Source: Leifsonia sp. C5G2
Lineage (GTDB): Bacteria > Actinomycetota > Actinomycetes > Actinomycetales > Microbacteriaceae
Length of the DNA: 64,000 bases
Direction: 5' to 3'
NCBI RefSeq assembly: GCF_013359685.1
Contig: NZ_JABFMV010000016.1
Coordinates: 23,013 to 87,012, forward strand
Within the stretch, counting starts at the first letter, position 1. Each line of letters opens with the position of its first letter. The notes beneath the pieces are model-generated. The model was not told the DNA's origin, did not search any database, and was given only the letters and a program-made list of their open reading frames with translations. The position numbers and the translations under genes are program-made. Positions 53,134-61,158 of the stretch are shown piece by piece.

Positions 53134-54030
53134 TCAGAGGACCTCGGGGTCGAGGTTGAGCACGGCGTCCTCGTACAGGTTGCCCTCCGGGTCGAACGCT
53201 CCGCTGCCCGGGTTCAGCCACTTCAGGTCCTGCAGCGTGATGCCGAACCGGTCCGCGACGTCCGCCGGGAGGTCGCCGTGGCCGACCCGGTAGCTCTTCG
53301 GGGCTCCGGAGGCCGTGGTCGCGGTGACGTCCCCGCCCGCCAGGGGCCGGGCTCCGCCGTCGACGGGGTGCACGTTCGTCTGCCGGGCGGGCACGGACCA
53401 GTGGACGCTGGTGACGGCGAGCACCTTGCCCGGCCCGAGCTCGACCGGGACGCCGTCGGCGCTGGCGACGGACGAGTACGTGACGAGGGCCACCAGGTAG
53501 GAGGGCGCCGTCCCGATGTTCGTCGACGACGGCACCGCAGCAGTGGAGGTGGGGCCGCCGAGCACGTGGTCGCCCACGCCGTGGTAGGTCACTCCGTCGC
53601 CGACCCGCGGCGGGGTGTCCAGCAGGGTCACCGAGATCGGGATGGGCGCGGTGTCGGTGAAGTTCGAGTACTGGGCGGAGTACGTGTCGTCGCCGTTGGA
53701 CACCATCCGGTAGTGGAAGTGGATGCTGCCCTTTGGGGACGCGACGTCGCCCTGAGCGACGACGGTGCCGGCGGGCACGGGGGTGATGAACGGCGCGGGG
53801 GCCTGCGGTGCGGCCGGCGCGGCCGGCGCGGGCGACCCGGACGACGGAAGGAGCGGCGCCGGGCTGGCCGGGGGAGAGGAGGCGGGCGCGGTCGGTGTCG
53901 CCCGGGCGGTCGGTGTGGCGGGCGTGTGCGAGTGGCCCAGCGCCTTCGCCGCCGTCGGCGCGCACCCGGCGAGGGCGCAGACGACCGCCGCCGCGGCTGC
54001 GGCCGCCGTCAAACGCCCCCCGACCCTCAC
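53134..54030 (-). CDS. Lipoprotein with C-terminal LysM-like domain
   Basis: 298 residues from GTG 54030 (TTG 54057 is an alternative). Lipobox LAGC at about 23; a Pro/Ala/Thr/Ser-rich linker (about 35-85) of the wall-spanning kind; a beta-rich domain of unknown type; and near the C-terminus a LysM-like segment ([19 protein letters not shown], then [10 protein letters not shown]). It probably attaches to peptidoglycan from the outer membrane face. TTGAC-ACGG-GTCAA (54044-54057) lies just upstream of the start. Confidence 0.78.
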   Translation of the reverse strand: MRVGGRLTAAAAAAAVVCALAGCAPTAAKALGHSHTPATPTARATPTAPASSPPASPAPLLPSSGSPAPAAPAAPQAPAPFITPVPAGTVVAQGDVASPKGSIHFHYRMVSNGDDTYSAQYSNFTDTAPIPISVTLLDTPPRVGDGVTYHGVGDHVLGGPTSTAAVPSSTNIGTAPSYLVALVTYSSVASADGVPVELGPGKVLAVTSVHWSVPARQTNVHPVDGGARPLAGGDVTATTASGAPKSYRVGHGDLPADVADRFGITLQDLKWLNPGSGAFDPEGNLYEDAVLNLDPEVL

Positions 54031-54132
54031 GGGCTCACTTTCGTTGACACGGGTCAATCATGCGGTCACGGACGGAAGAAGACCAAGAGGTATTCTCTGT
54101 GACTTCTGACACACTCCCGCGCCGGCTGCGAC

Positions 54133-55320
54133 TCAGCGCTTGCACTCCCCGGAGCCAGAGTCGGCGTAGTTCAGCGCCGACACGCCGAGTCCCGGACCCT
54201 GCAGGGCCGGCGTGTACGAGTACGTGTAGCCGTGCTGCCCGAGGGTCAGCTTCAGCGTTCCGAAGCCCTGGTCGTATCCCGTCACGACGTTCGGGTTGGC
54301 GAAGCTGCCGTCGCTGTTCTTCGCGAGCGAGTCGAGGGCCTCGCCGCCGGTGCCGACGATGAACTCCGGGATGCCGTGCTTCGGGTCGGAGGCGCCTGTC
54401 GGGTCCATCGGCTTCATCCGGGCGTAGGCGTGCTCGTGCCCGTTGAGGACGAGGGTGGCGTGGTTCGCGTAGAGCAGCTTCCACCAGGCGTCGGCGACCT
54501 GGCCCTCCTGGCCGCCGGCGCCGGCCGCGGAGGCGGGGACGGTGGCGGTGGATGCAGTGGTCGCGCTGAAGGTGGGCTGGTGCCAGTAGGCGATGGTGCA
54601 CTGCTGCTGGTTCTGCTGCAGGTCCTTCGCGAGCCAGCGGGTCTCCTGCGCGAGCAGGCCGTTGCCGGTGGTGGAGCAGTCGTTCTGGAACGCCGGCGAG
54701 TTGCACTCGACGTTCAGCGAGACGATGTGCCAGCGGCCGAGGTCGTAGGAGTACCAGCCCTGGTTCGCCTCGGTGTCGTCGCCCGCCTGGCCGGCGGCGT
54801 TCGGGGTCCCGCTCTTGTCGTGGCCGTTGAAGTAGGCGAAGTAGCCGCTGCCGTTCTGGCCTGCCTCGTTGTCGCCCTTCTTCGTGTACGGGTAGTACTC
54901 GTGGTTGCCGGGGGCCGGTCGCTCCAGGAACTTCAGTCCGCCCCAGGCCTGCTCGAACGACTGCTCGAAGTCGCTGAGCTTGCCGACCTGGTACTGCTCG
55001 TCGCCGAGGAGCGCCACAGCATCCGGCTTCATCGCGGTCGTCTGCTTTGCCGTGGCGAACTCGGCGTCGTACCCGCCGAGGCTGGGGCTGCCGCACTTGA
55101 GGGCGGACGGGTTGGCCGCGTTGTCGGCGTCGTCCGGCTCGCAGGCGATGTCGCCGACCGCGGCGAGCGTGAAGGTCTTGGCGTCGTCGCCTTTCGCGGT
55201 CGCGGCGTAGGGCCAGCCGTTGCCGATGGCGGGAGCGGCGATCGCCGCCCCGGCGCCGAGGACGGTCGCCACCACGGCGACGGCGCCGATCAGGCTGAGT
55301 GTGCGGGTGCGCGAGCGCAT
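54133..55320 (-). CDS. Secreted metallophosphoesterase
   Basis: 395 residues from ATG 55320 (GGAGG 5 nt upstream). Cleavable signal peptide (LSLIGAVAVVATVLGAGAAIA, then APAIG). Calcineurin-type dimetal motifs: AVGDIAC, LLGDEQY, PGNHEYY, and NGHEHAYARM, all intact. Similar to iron/zinc acid phosphatase-like extracellular enzymes that release phosphate. Ser/Gly/Asn-rich insert near 150-190. It may serve phosphate scavenging; no PhoB-like box was recognised upstream. Confidence 0.88.
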   Translation of the reverse strand: MRSRTRTLSLIGAVAVVATVLGAGAAIAAPAIGNGWPYAATAKGDDAKTFTLAAVGDIACEPDDADNAANPSALKCGSPSLGGYDAEFATAKQTTAMKPDAVALLGDEQYQVGKLSDFEQSFEQAWGGLKFLERPAPGNHEYYPYTKKGDNEAGQNGSGYFAYFNGHDKSGTPNAAGQAGDDTEANQGWYSYDLGRWHIVSLNVECNSPAFQNDCSTTGNGLLAQETRWLAKDLQQNQQQCTIAYWHQPTFSATTASTATVPASAAGAGGQEGQVADAWWKLLYANHATLVLNGHEHAYARMKPMDPTGASDPKHGIPEFIVGTGGEALDSLAKNSDGSFANPNVVTGYDQGFGTLKLTLGQHGYTYSYTPALQGPGLGVSALNYADSGSGECKR

Positions 55321-55465
55321 GGGAGCCTCCTGGGAGCGACCGACGGGGATGTTCAGAGGCAGCCTCGGAGCGGTCGACCACATCCCGATGAACACCGGGC
55401 GTCCGGCGGGTGAACCGCTTCTGCGGGTTCTCGAAGGTGCGCCCGCTCTCGCCGACGGCGGTCGC

Positions 55466-56305
55466 TCAGCGGGATTCGCCGGAACGGTCGTACTCGTCCC
55501 GCCAGGCGCCGGGTCGCAGTCCCGTCGCGTTCCGGAAGAAGACCGAGAAGCTCGACGCGTCGAGGAACCCCAACACCGCCGCACAGCCTGCGGCGGTCGA
55601 CCGGTCGTGGACGAGCAGGCGCTTCGCCTCCAGCACCAGCCTGTCCACGATGTAGGCCTTGGCGGAGCGGCCGGTGGCGCGCCGGACGGCACGCGCCAGC
55701 GTGCGCGGCGAGTAGCCGAGGTCGTTCGCATAGAAGGCCGCGTCGTGTCGTTCCCGGAAGTGGGCTTCGACTCGGGACCGGAAGAGCGCGAACAGCGGGT
55801 CCAGGAGCTCCGCGTCGCCGTGAGGTGGCCGCAGCCGGGCGATGAGCGCGGAGAGCAGGATTGCGGGGATCTCCGGCGAACCACCGGTGGCACCGTCGAC
55901 GGTCTCCAGCACGAGGTGCCGGCAGGCCGCGTCGATGTAGGGGCGGTCCTCCTCCGGCAGGCTCCACGTCGGCCGGACGTCGGGCGACGCGACGAGCTCG
56001 CGCGTCCCGGGTGTGACCGGGGCTGTCGGGACGAAGACGACGAGGTGCCCGGTGAGCTCCGACACGTCGTCCCAGCGGTGCACCGAGCCGGGCGCGATCC
56101 AGGCCGCGTGCCCGGCTTCGAGACGATGGCGCTGGAAGTCCACGGTGAGTGTCCCCCGCCCGGAGTCGACGAGTGCGACGACGTGGAAATCGGCTCGCTG
56201 TGTGCCGCCGGCGTTCACCGCGCGGAGTCTCTCGAAGGTCATGGTCTCGACCGACGACTGACGGCGGCCCGGGGGCTGGTAGGTCATCTGCGCGATCTCG
56301 GGCAT
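55466..56305 (-). CDS. AraC-family transcriptional regulator
   Basis: 279 residues from ATG 56305. N-terminal AraC ligand-binding cupin (about 35-110, HVVALVDSGRGTLTVDF, EAGHAAWIAPGSVHRW) and C-terminal double HTH (AAFYANDLGYSPRTLARAVR; CAAVLGFLDASSFSVFFRN). Divergent from an alpha/beta hydrolase 105 nt away, which is its obvious target. The spacer shows CCATTTTTGACC and a TTGAATGG run, possibly half-sites. Confidence 0.87.
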   Translation of the reverse strand: MPEIAQMTYQPPGRRQSSVETMTFERLRAVNAGGTQRADFHVVALVDSGRGTLTVDFQRHRLEAGHAAWIAPGSVHRWDDVSELTGHLVVFVPTAPVTPGTRELVASPDVRPTWSLPEEDRPYIDAACRHLVLETVDGATGGSPEIPAILLSALIARLRPPHGDAELLDPLFALFRSRVEAHFRERHDAAFYANDLGYSPRTLARAVRRATGRSAKAYIVDRLVLEAKRLLVHDRSTAAGCAAVLGFLDASSFSVFFRNATGLRPGAWRDEYDRSGESR

Positions 56306-56409
56306 GTGTCCATTTTTGACCATCCATCGACCGATCCTGGCGATGACCTGCGGCGGCCCTCGACCTTGAATGGAGGACAGAGACAAGCGAAAACACGAAG
56401 GAGAATCGG

Positions 56410-57186
56410 ATGTCGACCACGCAGAGCGCTCTGCCCAGCTACAACCATCGGGCTGGGGCCGGACCGGCCCTGGTCTTTCTCCACTATTGGGGCGGCTCCG
56501 CACGCACCTGGGATGTCGTCCTCGGCCTGCTTCCCCTGCATGAGGCCGTCAGCATCGACTTCCGCGGGTGGGGCCGCTCGCGCGGCCTGCCCGGGCCCTT
56601 CGGCCTGGAGCAGCTCGCCGAGGACACCCTCGCCATCATCGACGAGGCCGGCATCGACGACTACGTGCTCGTCGGGCACTCGATGGGCGGGAAGGTCGCG
56701 CAACTGATCGCCGCGACCAGGCCGGCGGGGCTTCGCGGGATCGTGCTCGTCGGATCCGGGCCGGCCGTCCCCGCAGCCGAGATCACTCCGGAGTACCAGG
56801 AGCAGCTCTCGCACGCCTACGACACCGAGGAGTCCGCGGCCGGGGCGCGCGACCACGTGCTGACCTCCACCCCTCTCTCCGAGAGGCTGGCGGCCCAGGT
56901 CCTGGAGGACTCGCGCGCGAGCGCCGACGATGCCCGCACCGAGTGGCCCTTGCGCGGCATCGCCGAGGATGTCTCCGACCGCACCCGCATGATCGACGTG
57001 CCTTCGCTCGTCGTCGCGGGGGAGCGTGACCGGGTCGAGCCGGCGGCCGTCCTCGAGCGAAACCTAATGCCGTATCTCGCTGCTGCCGACTTCGTCGTCC
57101 TTCCCGGGACCGGTCATCTGATCCCGTTGGAGGCGCCGGAGGCCCTCGCCGCCGCCATCGCGGCGTTCGTCGCGGATCTGCCCTGA
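56410..57186 (+). CDS. Alpha/beta hydrolase (putative)
   Basis: 258 residues; GAAGGAGAA precedes ATG 56410. HYWGGSART oxyanion region, DFRGWGRS, nucleophile Ser in VGHSMGGKVAQ, Asp in GERDRVEP and His in GTGHLIPLE complete the triad. Similar to haloperoxidase-like and ester hydrolases. Transcribed divergently from an AraC regulator that probably induces it. Substrate unknown. Confidence 0.83.
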   Translation: MSTTQSALPSYNHRAGAGPALVFLHYWGGSARTWDVVLGLLPLHEAVSIDFRGWGRSRGLPGPFGLEQLAEDTLAIIDEAGIDDYVLVGHSMGGKVAQLIAATRPAGLRGIVLVGSGPAVPAAEITPEYQEQLSHAYDTEESAAGARDHVLTSTPLSERLAAQVLEDSRASADDARTEWPLRGIAEDVSDRTRMIDVPSLVVAGERDRVEPAAVLERNLMPYLAAADFVVLPGTGHLIPLEAPEALAAAIAAFVADLP

Positions 57187-57215
57187 CGGGACCGCGCGGG
57201 TGCGCCGGGTTATAT

Positions 57216-57236
57216 AGTTGACGCATATAAACAACT
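57216..57236. promoter_or_regulatory. AT-rich operator before the MFS-MarR operon
   Basis: AGTTG-N11-CAACT with TATATA and CATATAA around it, a striking AT island in 70% GC DNA. TATAAA at 57226-57231 is a candidate -10. The MarR protein encoded at the end of the operon is the likely binder. Confidence 0.6.
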
Positions 57237-57278
57237 GATCCCCGACACGCACCCGCGCACTCTGACAAGGAACCCCGT

Positions 57279-59021
57279 TTGGCCCGCACCGGCATCTTCA
57301 CCAAGGACCACCCGCACTACCGCTGGGTGGCGCTCTCCAACACCACCCTCGGCATGCTCATGGCGACGATCAACTCGTCGATCGTCATCATCTCGCTGCC
57401 CGCCATCTTCACCGGGGTCAAGCTCAACCCGCTCGAGCCGGGCAACGTGTCCTACCTGCTGTGGATGCTGATGGGCTACATGCTCGTCACCGCCGTCCTC
57501 GTCGTCATGTTCGGGCGCATGGGCGACCAGTTCGGACGAGTCCGCATCTACAACCTCGGGTTCGTCATCTTCACGCTGGCCGCCATCGCGCTGTGCCTCG
57601 ACCCGTTCAGCGGCGGTCCCGGAGCGATGTGGCTGATCGTCTGGCGGTTCGTGCAGGGCGTCGGCGGGGCGATGCTGTTCGCCAACTCGACCGCGATCCT
57701 CACCGACGCGTTCCCGGCGAACAAGCGCGGGTTCGCGCTCGGTCTCAACCAGGTCGCCGCGATCGCGGGCAGCTTCATCGGCCTCATCCTCGGTGGGGTG
57801 CTCGCCGAGGTGGACTGGCGCGCGGTGTTCTTCGTGTCCGTCCCGTTCGGCGTGATCGGCACCATCTGGTCGATCAAGTCGCTGCACGAAGTCGGCCAGA
57901 AGAACCCCGGCCGCATCGACTGGCTCGGCAACGCCACGTTCGGCATCGGCCTGATCGCGCTCCTGACCGGCATCACCTACGGCATCCAGCCCTACGGCGA
58001 CTCCACCCAGGGCTGGGGCAACCCGTGGGTGCTCGGTGCGATCGTCGGCGGTATCCTGCTGCTCGTCGCCTTCGTGTTCGTCGAGCTGAAGGTGCGCTCG
58101 CCCATGTTCGACATGCGGTTGTTCCGCATCCGGGCCTTCTCTTCCGGGATCTTCGCCGGCTTCCTCGCGGCGATCGGCCGGGGCGGCCTGCAGTTCATGC
58201 TCATCATCTGGCTGCAGGGCATCTGGCTGCCGCTGCATGGCTACAGCTACGAGTCGACGCCGCTCTGGGCCGGCATCTACATGCTCCCGATCACGATCGG
58301 CTTCCTCGTCGCCGGGCCGATCTCGGGTGCGCTGTCCGACCGGTTCGGCTCGCGGGCGTTCGCGACCGTCGGCCTGCTCCTGGTGGCGGCCACCTTCGTG
58401 GGACTGTTGCTCATCCCGGTGAACTTCGAGTACTGGCAGTTCGCGCTGCTGACCGGCCTCAACGGCATCGGGTCGGGACTGTTCTCCTCGCCCAACCGCA
58501 CGGCGATCATGAACAGCGTCCCGGCGAACGAACGCGGGGCCGCCTCCGGGATGGCCGGGGTCGCGCTCAACGCCGGAAGCTCGCTGTCGATCGGCATCTT
58601 CTTCTCGCTGATGATCGCGGGGCTGTCCGTGGCGCTGCCCTCCGCGCTCACCAACGGGCTGACCTCGCACGGCGTCCCGGCGAACGTGGCCGCACAGGTG
58701 GGCAGCACCCCGCCCGTCGGGTCGCTGTTCGCGGCGTTCCTCGGCTACAACCCCATCCAGAGCCTCCTCGGGCCGACCGGGATCCTGTCCTCGCCGCACG
58801 TCGACGGGGCCACCCTGACGGGCAAGGAGTTCTTCCCGCAGCTCATCTCGAACCCCTTCCACGACGGGCTGGTGGTCGTCTTCATCGCCGCAGCCGTGAT
58901 GAGCGTCATCGGCGCCGTCGCCTCCTTCCTCGGCGGAGCGAAGTATGTTCATGGGGAGACCGTCGCACCCGAGCCGGCGGTCACCGAGGAAGGCGAGGAA
59001 GTCGGTGCCCACCGCGCATGA
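57279..59021 (+). CDS. MFS multidrug transporter, 14-helix
   Basis: 580 residues from TTG 57279 with AAGGA 8 nt upstream; no ATG or GTG fits the N-terminus. DHA2-type protein with motif A MFGRMGDQFGRVRIY and helix 1 LGMLMATINSSIVIISLPAIF. Fourteen helices, with a large outer loop before the last one (about 455-530). Its 3' end overlaps a MarR gene by 17 nt, so exporter and repressor are one operon. Confidence 0.88.
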   Translation: MARTGIFTKDHPHYRWVALSNTTLGMLMATINSSIVIISLPAIFTGVKLNPLEPGNVSYLLWMLMGYMLVTAVLVVMFGRMGDQFGRVRIYNLGFVIFTLAAIALCLDPFSGGPGAMWLIVWRFVQGVGGAMLFANSTAILTDAFPANKRGFALGLNQVAAIAGSFIGLILGGVLAEVDWRAVFFVSVPFGVIGTIWSIKSLHEVGQKNPGRIDWLGNATFGIGLIALLTGITYGIQPYGDSTQGWGNPWVLGAIVGGILLLVAFVFVELKVRSPMFDMRLFRIRAFSSGIFAGFLAAIGRGGLQFMLIIWLQGIWLPLHGYSYESTPLWAGIYMLPITIGFLVAGPISGALSDRFGSRAFATVGLLLVAATFVGLLLIPVNFEYWQFALLTGLNGIGSGLFSSPNRTAIMNSVPANERGAASGMAGVALNAGSSLSIGIFFSLMIAGLSVALPSALTNGLTSHGVPANVAAQVGSTPPVGSLFAAFLGYNPIQSLLGPTGILSSPHVDGATLTGKEFFPQLISNPFHDGLVVVFIAAAVMSVIGAVASFLGGAKYVHGETVAPEPAVTEEGEEVGAHRA

Positions 59022-59484
59022 AGCTGACGAGCGGCCGACGGCCGGTCAGGACGACGATGTCGCCGGCCGTCTGGCCCTGGCCGTCGGGCGGCTGAACCGC
59101 CGCATCCGCTCCTCCACGGGCGGGCTGAGTCACGGTCAGCTGTCCGCCCTGTCGACCATCGTCCGGCGCGGACCGCTGAGGCCGAGCGAGCTCGCCGCGA
59201 TCGAGGTCGCGGCGGCCCCCACGATCACGCGGGTCGTCGCCGAGCTGGAGGCGCGCGGCCTCGTCGAGCGCACGCCCGACCCCGAGGACCGCCGCTCGCT
59301 CTTCGTCTCCGGGACCGAGGCGGGCGCCGAGCTGCTGCTCGAGGCGCGGTCCGACCGCGCCCGCGCCGCCGCAGGCGTGCTCGCCGACCTCGCCCCCGAG
59401 CAGCTGGACGCCGTCCGCCGCGCCCTCCCCGCCCTAGAACAGGCAGCCCAAGTAACGCCTCCGCCGCCGGCTTCCGCCTCCTGA
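59005..59484 (+). CDS. MarR-family repressor of the MFS operon
   Basis: 159 residues from GTG 59005 (GAGGA 6 nt upstream). Winged helix: GPLRPSELAAIEVAAAPTIT (recognition helix) then RTPDPEDRRSLFVSG (wing). Overlap with the transporter gene and the palindrome upstream of the transporter indicate autorepression relieved by the pump substrate, as in many MarR/MFS pairs. C-terminus ends in a Pro/Ala-rich tail. Confidence 0.87.
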   Translation: MPTAHEADERPTAGQDDDVAGRLALAVGRLNRRIRSSTGGLSHGQLSALSTIVRRGPLRPSELAAIEVAAAPTITRVVAELEARGLVERTPDPEDRRSLFVSGTEAGAELLLEARSDRARAAAGVLADLAPEQLDAVRRALPALEQAAQVTPPPPASAS

Positions 59485-59496
59485 GCCGCTCCCATC

Positions 59497-59560
59497 CGGC
59501 CGAGTGGCGACATCCAGTCACCACTCGGCGCAGATAAGCGCGACTACTCACCACTCGTCG
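59497..59560 (-). repeat. 64-bp dispersed intergenic repeat, copy 2
   Basis: On the minus strand GAGTGGTGA occurs at 59556-59548 and again 30 nt further at 59526-59518, followed after 7 nt by the inverted form TCGCCACTC (59510-59502). Same layout as copy 1 at 11541, gapless, 48 of 60 identical. The second and inverted motifs can pair into a hairpin. Between the MarR and EamA genes. Confidence 0.7.
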
Positions 59561-59587
59561 GGCGCCGGCGGCGACCGGCGGAGCCCG

Positions 59588-60496
59588 TCAGCTCAGGGCC
59601 AGCAGTGCGGCGGCCACGATCGCCAGCACGAGCCCGACCCACTGCACCGGCGCCACCCGCTCCCGGAGCACGACCGCCGCGAGCAGGATGGTGCCCGCCG
59701 GGTAGAGCGCCGTCAGCACCGACACGGTGGCCAGGTCGCCGAGCCGCAGCGCGATCAGGATGAGCAGGTTGGCCGTCGCGTCGAGCACGCCGCCGCCCGC
59801 CGCGATGCCGGCGCCGCGCGGCTCCAGCCGCATCCCGCCGCGCAGCTGATCCGGCAGGCCGACGGCCGGGAGGTCGCCCGCGGCCACCGGCACCGGGCGC
59901 CGGGCGCGGGCCACCGCGATCGCGACGACGGTCCACATCACCGCCGCGTTCGCCACGCGGTTCGCGATCAACGGGACGACGCCCGAGTCGTCGGGCGTCT
60001 GGTCGATCAGGATGAGGAACACGCCGATCATCGCGCCGGCGGCCACGGCCATCCCGAGCGCGCGCGGCCGCGGACGCACGGCGCCCTTCTCCGGAACGAA
60101 CCCGACCAGCACGACGGCGACGAGCGCGAGGCCGATGGCGACATATCCCACCGGCTCGAAGCGGTCGCCGCCGAGCAGCCCCCACGTCAGAGGAACGAGT
60201 GCGGACACCAGCGCGGTCAGCGGCGACAGGATGCTCATCGGGCCGATCGCGAGGCACGCGTAGAGGAGCGCGACGGCGACGGTTCCGACGAGGCCGGACA
60301 GTGCTCCCCAGCCGAGCGCCGCAGCCGACCAGGCCCCTCCGACCAGAGGCAGGGCGAGCAGCAGCAGGGCGAGGCCGGCGACCGCCCCGACCGCGGTCGT
60401 GCGCAGCGGGCCGATTCGCCGCGCCGCGACCCCGCCGAGGAAGTCGGCCGAACCGTAGACGAAGGCGCCGAGCAGCCCGAGGGCCGCCGCCGGCAT
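59588..60496 (-). CDS. EamA/DMT-family transporter
   Basis: 302 residues, ten predicted helices in two EamA repeats (first SADFLGGVAARRIGPLRTTAVGAVAG, second from about 150). Drug/metabolite transporter superfamily; likely exports or imports amino acids, nucleobases or similar metabolites. Its ATG shares one base with the stop of the reductase-like gene (TGATG), so both are co-translated. Confidence 0.85.
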   Translation of the reverse strand: MPAAALGLLGAFVYGSADFLGGVAARRIGPLRTTAVGAVAGLALLLLALPLVGGAWSAAALGWGALSGLVGTVAVALLYACLAIGPMSILSPLTALVSALVPLTWGLLGGDRFEPVGYVAIGLALVAVVLVGFVPEKGAVRPRPRALGMAVAAGAMIGVFLILIDQTPDDSGVVPLIANRVANAAVMWTVVAIAVARARRPVPVAAGDLPAVGLPDQLRGGMRLEPRGAGIAAGGGVLDATANLLILIALRLGDLATVSVLTALYPAGTILLAAVVLRERVAPVQWVGLVLAIVAAALLALS

Positions 60497-61059
60497 CAGC
60501 CGACGGCCAGACGGTACGTGTGCAGCACGGCGCCGGACTCGAAGCGGCGGAGGTCCGCGAGCTCGAAGACCCACTTCTCGCGGTCGTCCGGGAAGATGCG
60601 CAGGCCACCGCCGATCATCACCGGGTAGACCAGCAGCCGCAGCTCGTCGACCAGCCCCCAGACAAGCAGCGAGCGGACGAGGGATGCGCTCCCGGCGACG
60701 AGGATCGGGCCGCCGTCGCCCTCCTTGAGCCGGGCGAGGCTGTCGCGGACGGGCTGCTCCAGCGCCGTCGAGTTCCAGGCCAGCTCGTGCGGGCGCGAGG
60801 TGACGACGGTCTTCGGCAGGCCGTTCATGACGTCGGCGAACACGCCCTCGCGCGGCGGCCAGGCGGCGGCGAACTGCTCGTAGGTGCGGCGTCCGAGCAG
60901 GAGGGAGCCGGCCTCCTGCGCTTCGCGAAGCTTGAACTCCCGCAGATCCTCCGAGCTGAACGGGATGGTCCAGCCCGAGTGCGGGTGGGTGGGCTCGCCG
61001 CCGGGCGCCTCGACGACCCCGTCGAGGGACATGAACTCGGTCACGATGAGCCGGCGCAT
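60496..61059 (-). CDS. Dihydrofolate-reductase-fold protein (RibD C-terminal type)
   Basis: 187 residues, ATG with TAGCAT 7 nt upstream (leaderless). Motifs VTEFMSLDGVVEAPGG at the start, LLLGRRTYEQFA, and PVMIGGGLRIF are typical of the stand-alone RibD_C/YwjB group, NADPH-binding proteins of unclear substrate often seen in Actinobacteria. It is not a folate-pathway DHFR. Heads a two-gene unit with the EamA transporter. Confidence 0.87.
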   Translation of the reverse strand: MRRLIVTEFMSLDGVVEAPGGEPTHPHSGWTIPFSSEDLREFKLREAQEAGSLLLGRRTYEQFAAAWPPREGVFADVMNGLPKTVVTSRPHELAWNSTALEQPVRDSLARLKEGDGGPILVAGSASLVRSLLVWGLVDELRLLVYPVMIGGGLRIFPDDREKWVFELADLRRFESGAVLHTYRLAVG

Positions 61060-61158
61060 GTCCGCGATGCTACCCGACCGCCGCCTGTGGACGAACGGGT
61101 TCTCCACAGATCCGGCCGCTCCCGGGCGACGGTCGGAGGCCGCCGTTACGATCGAGGG

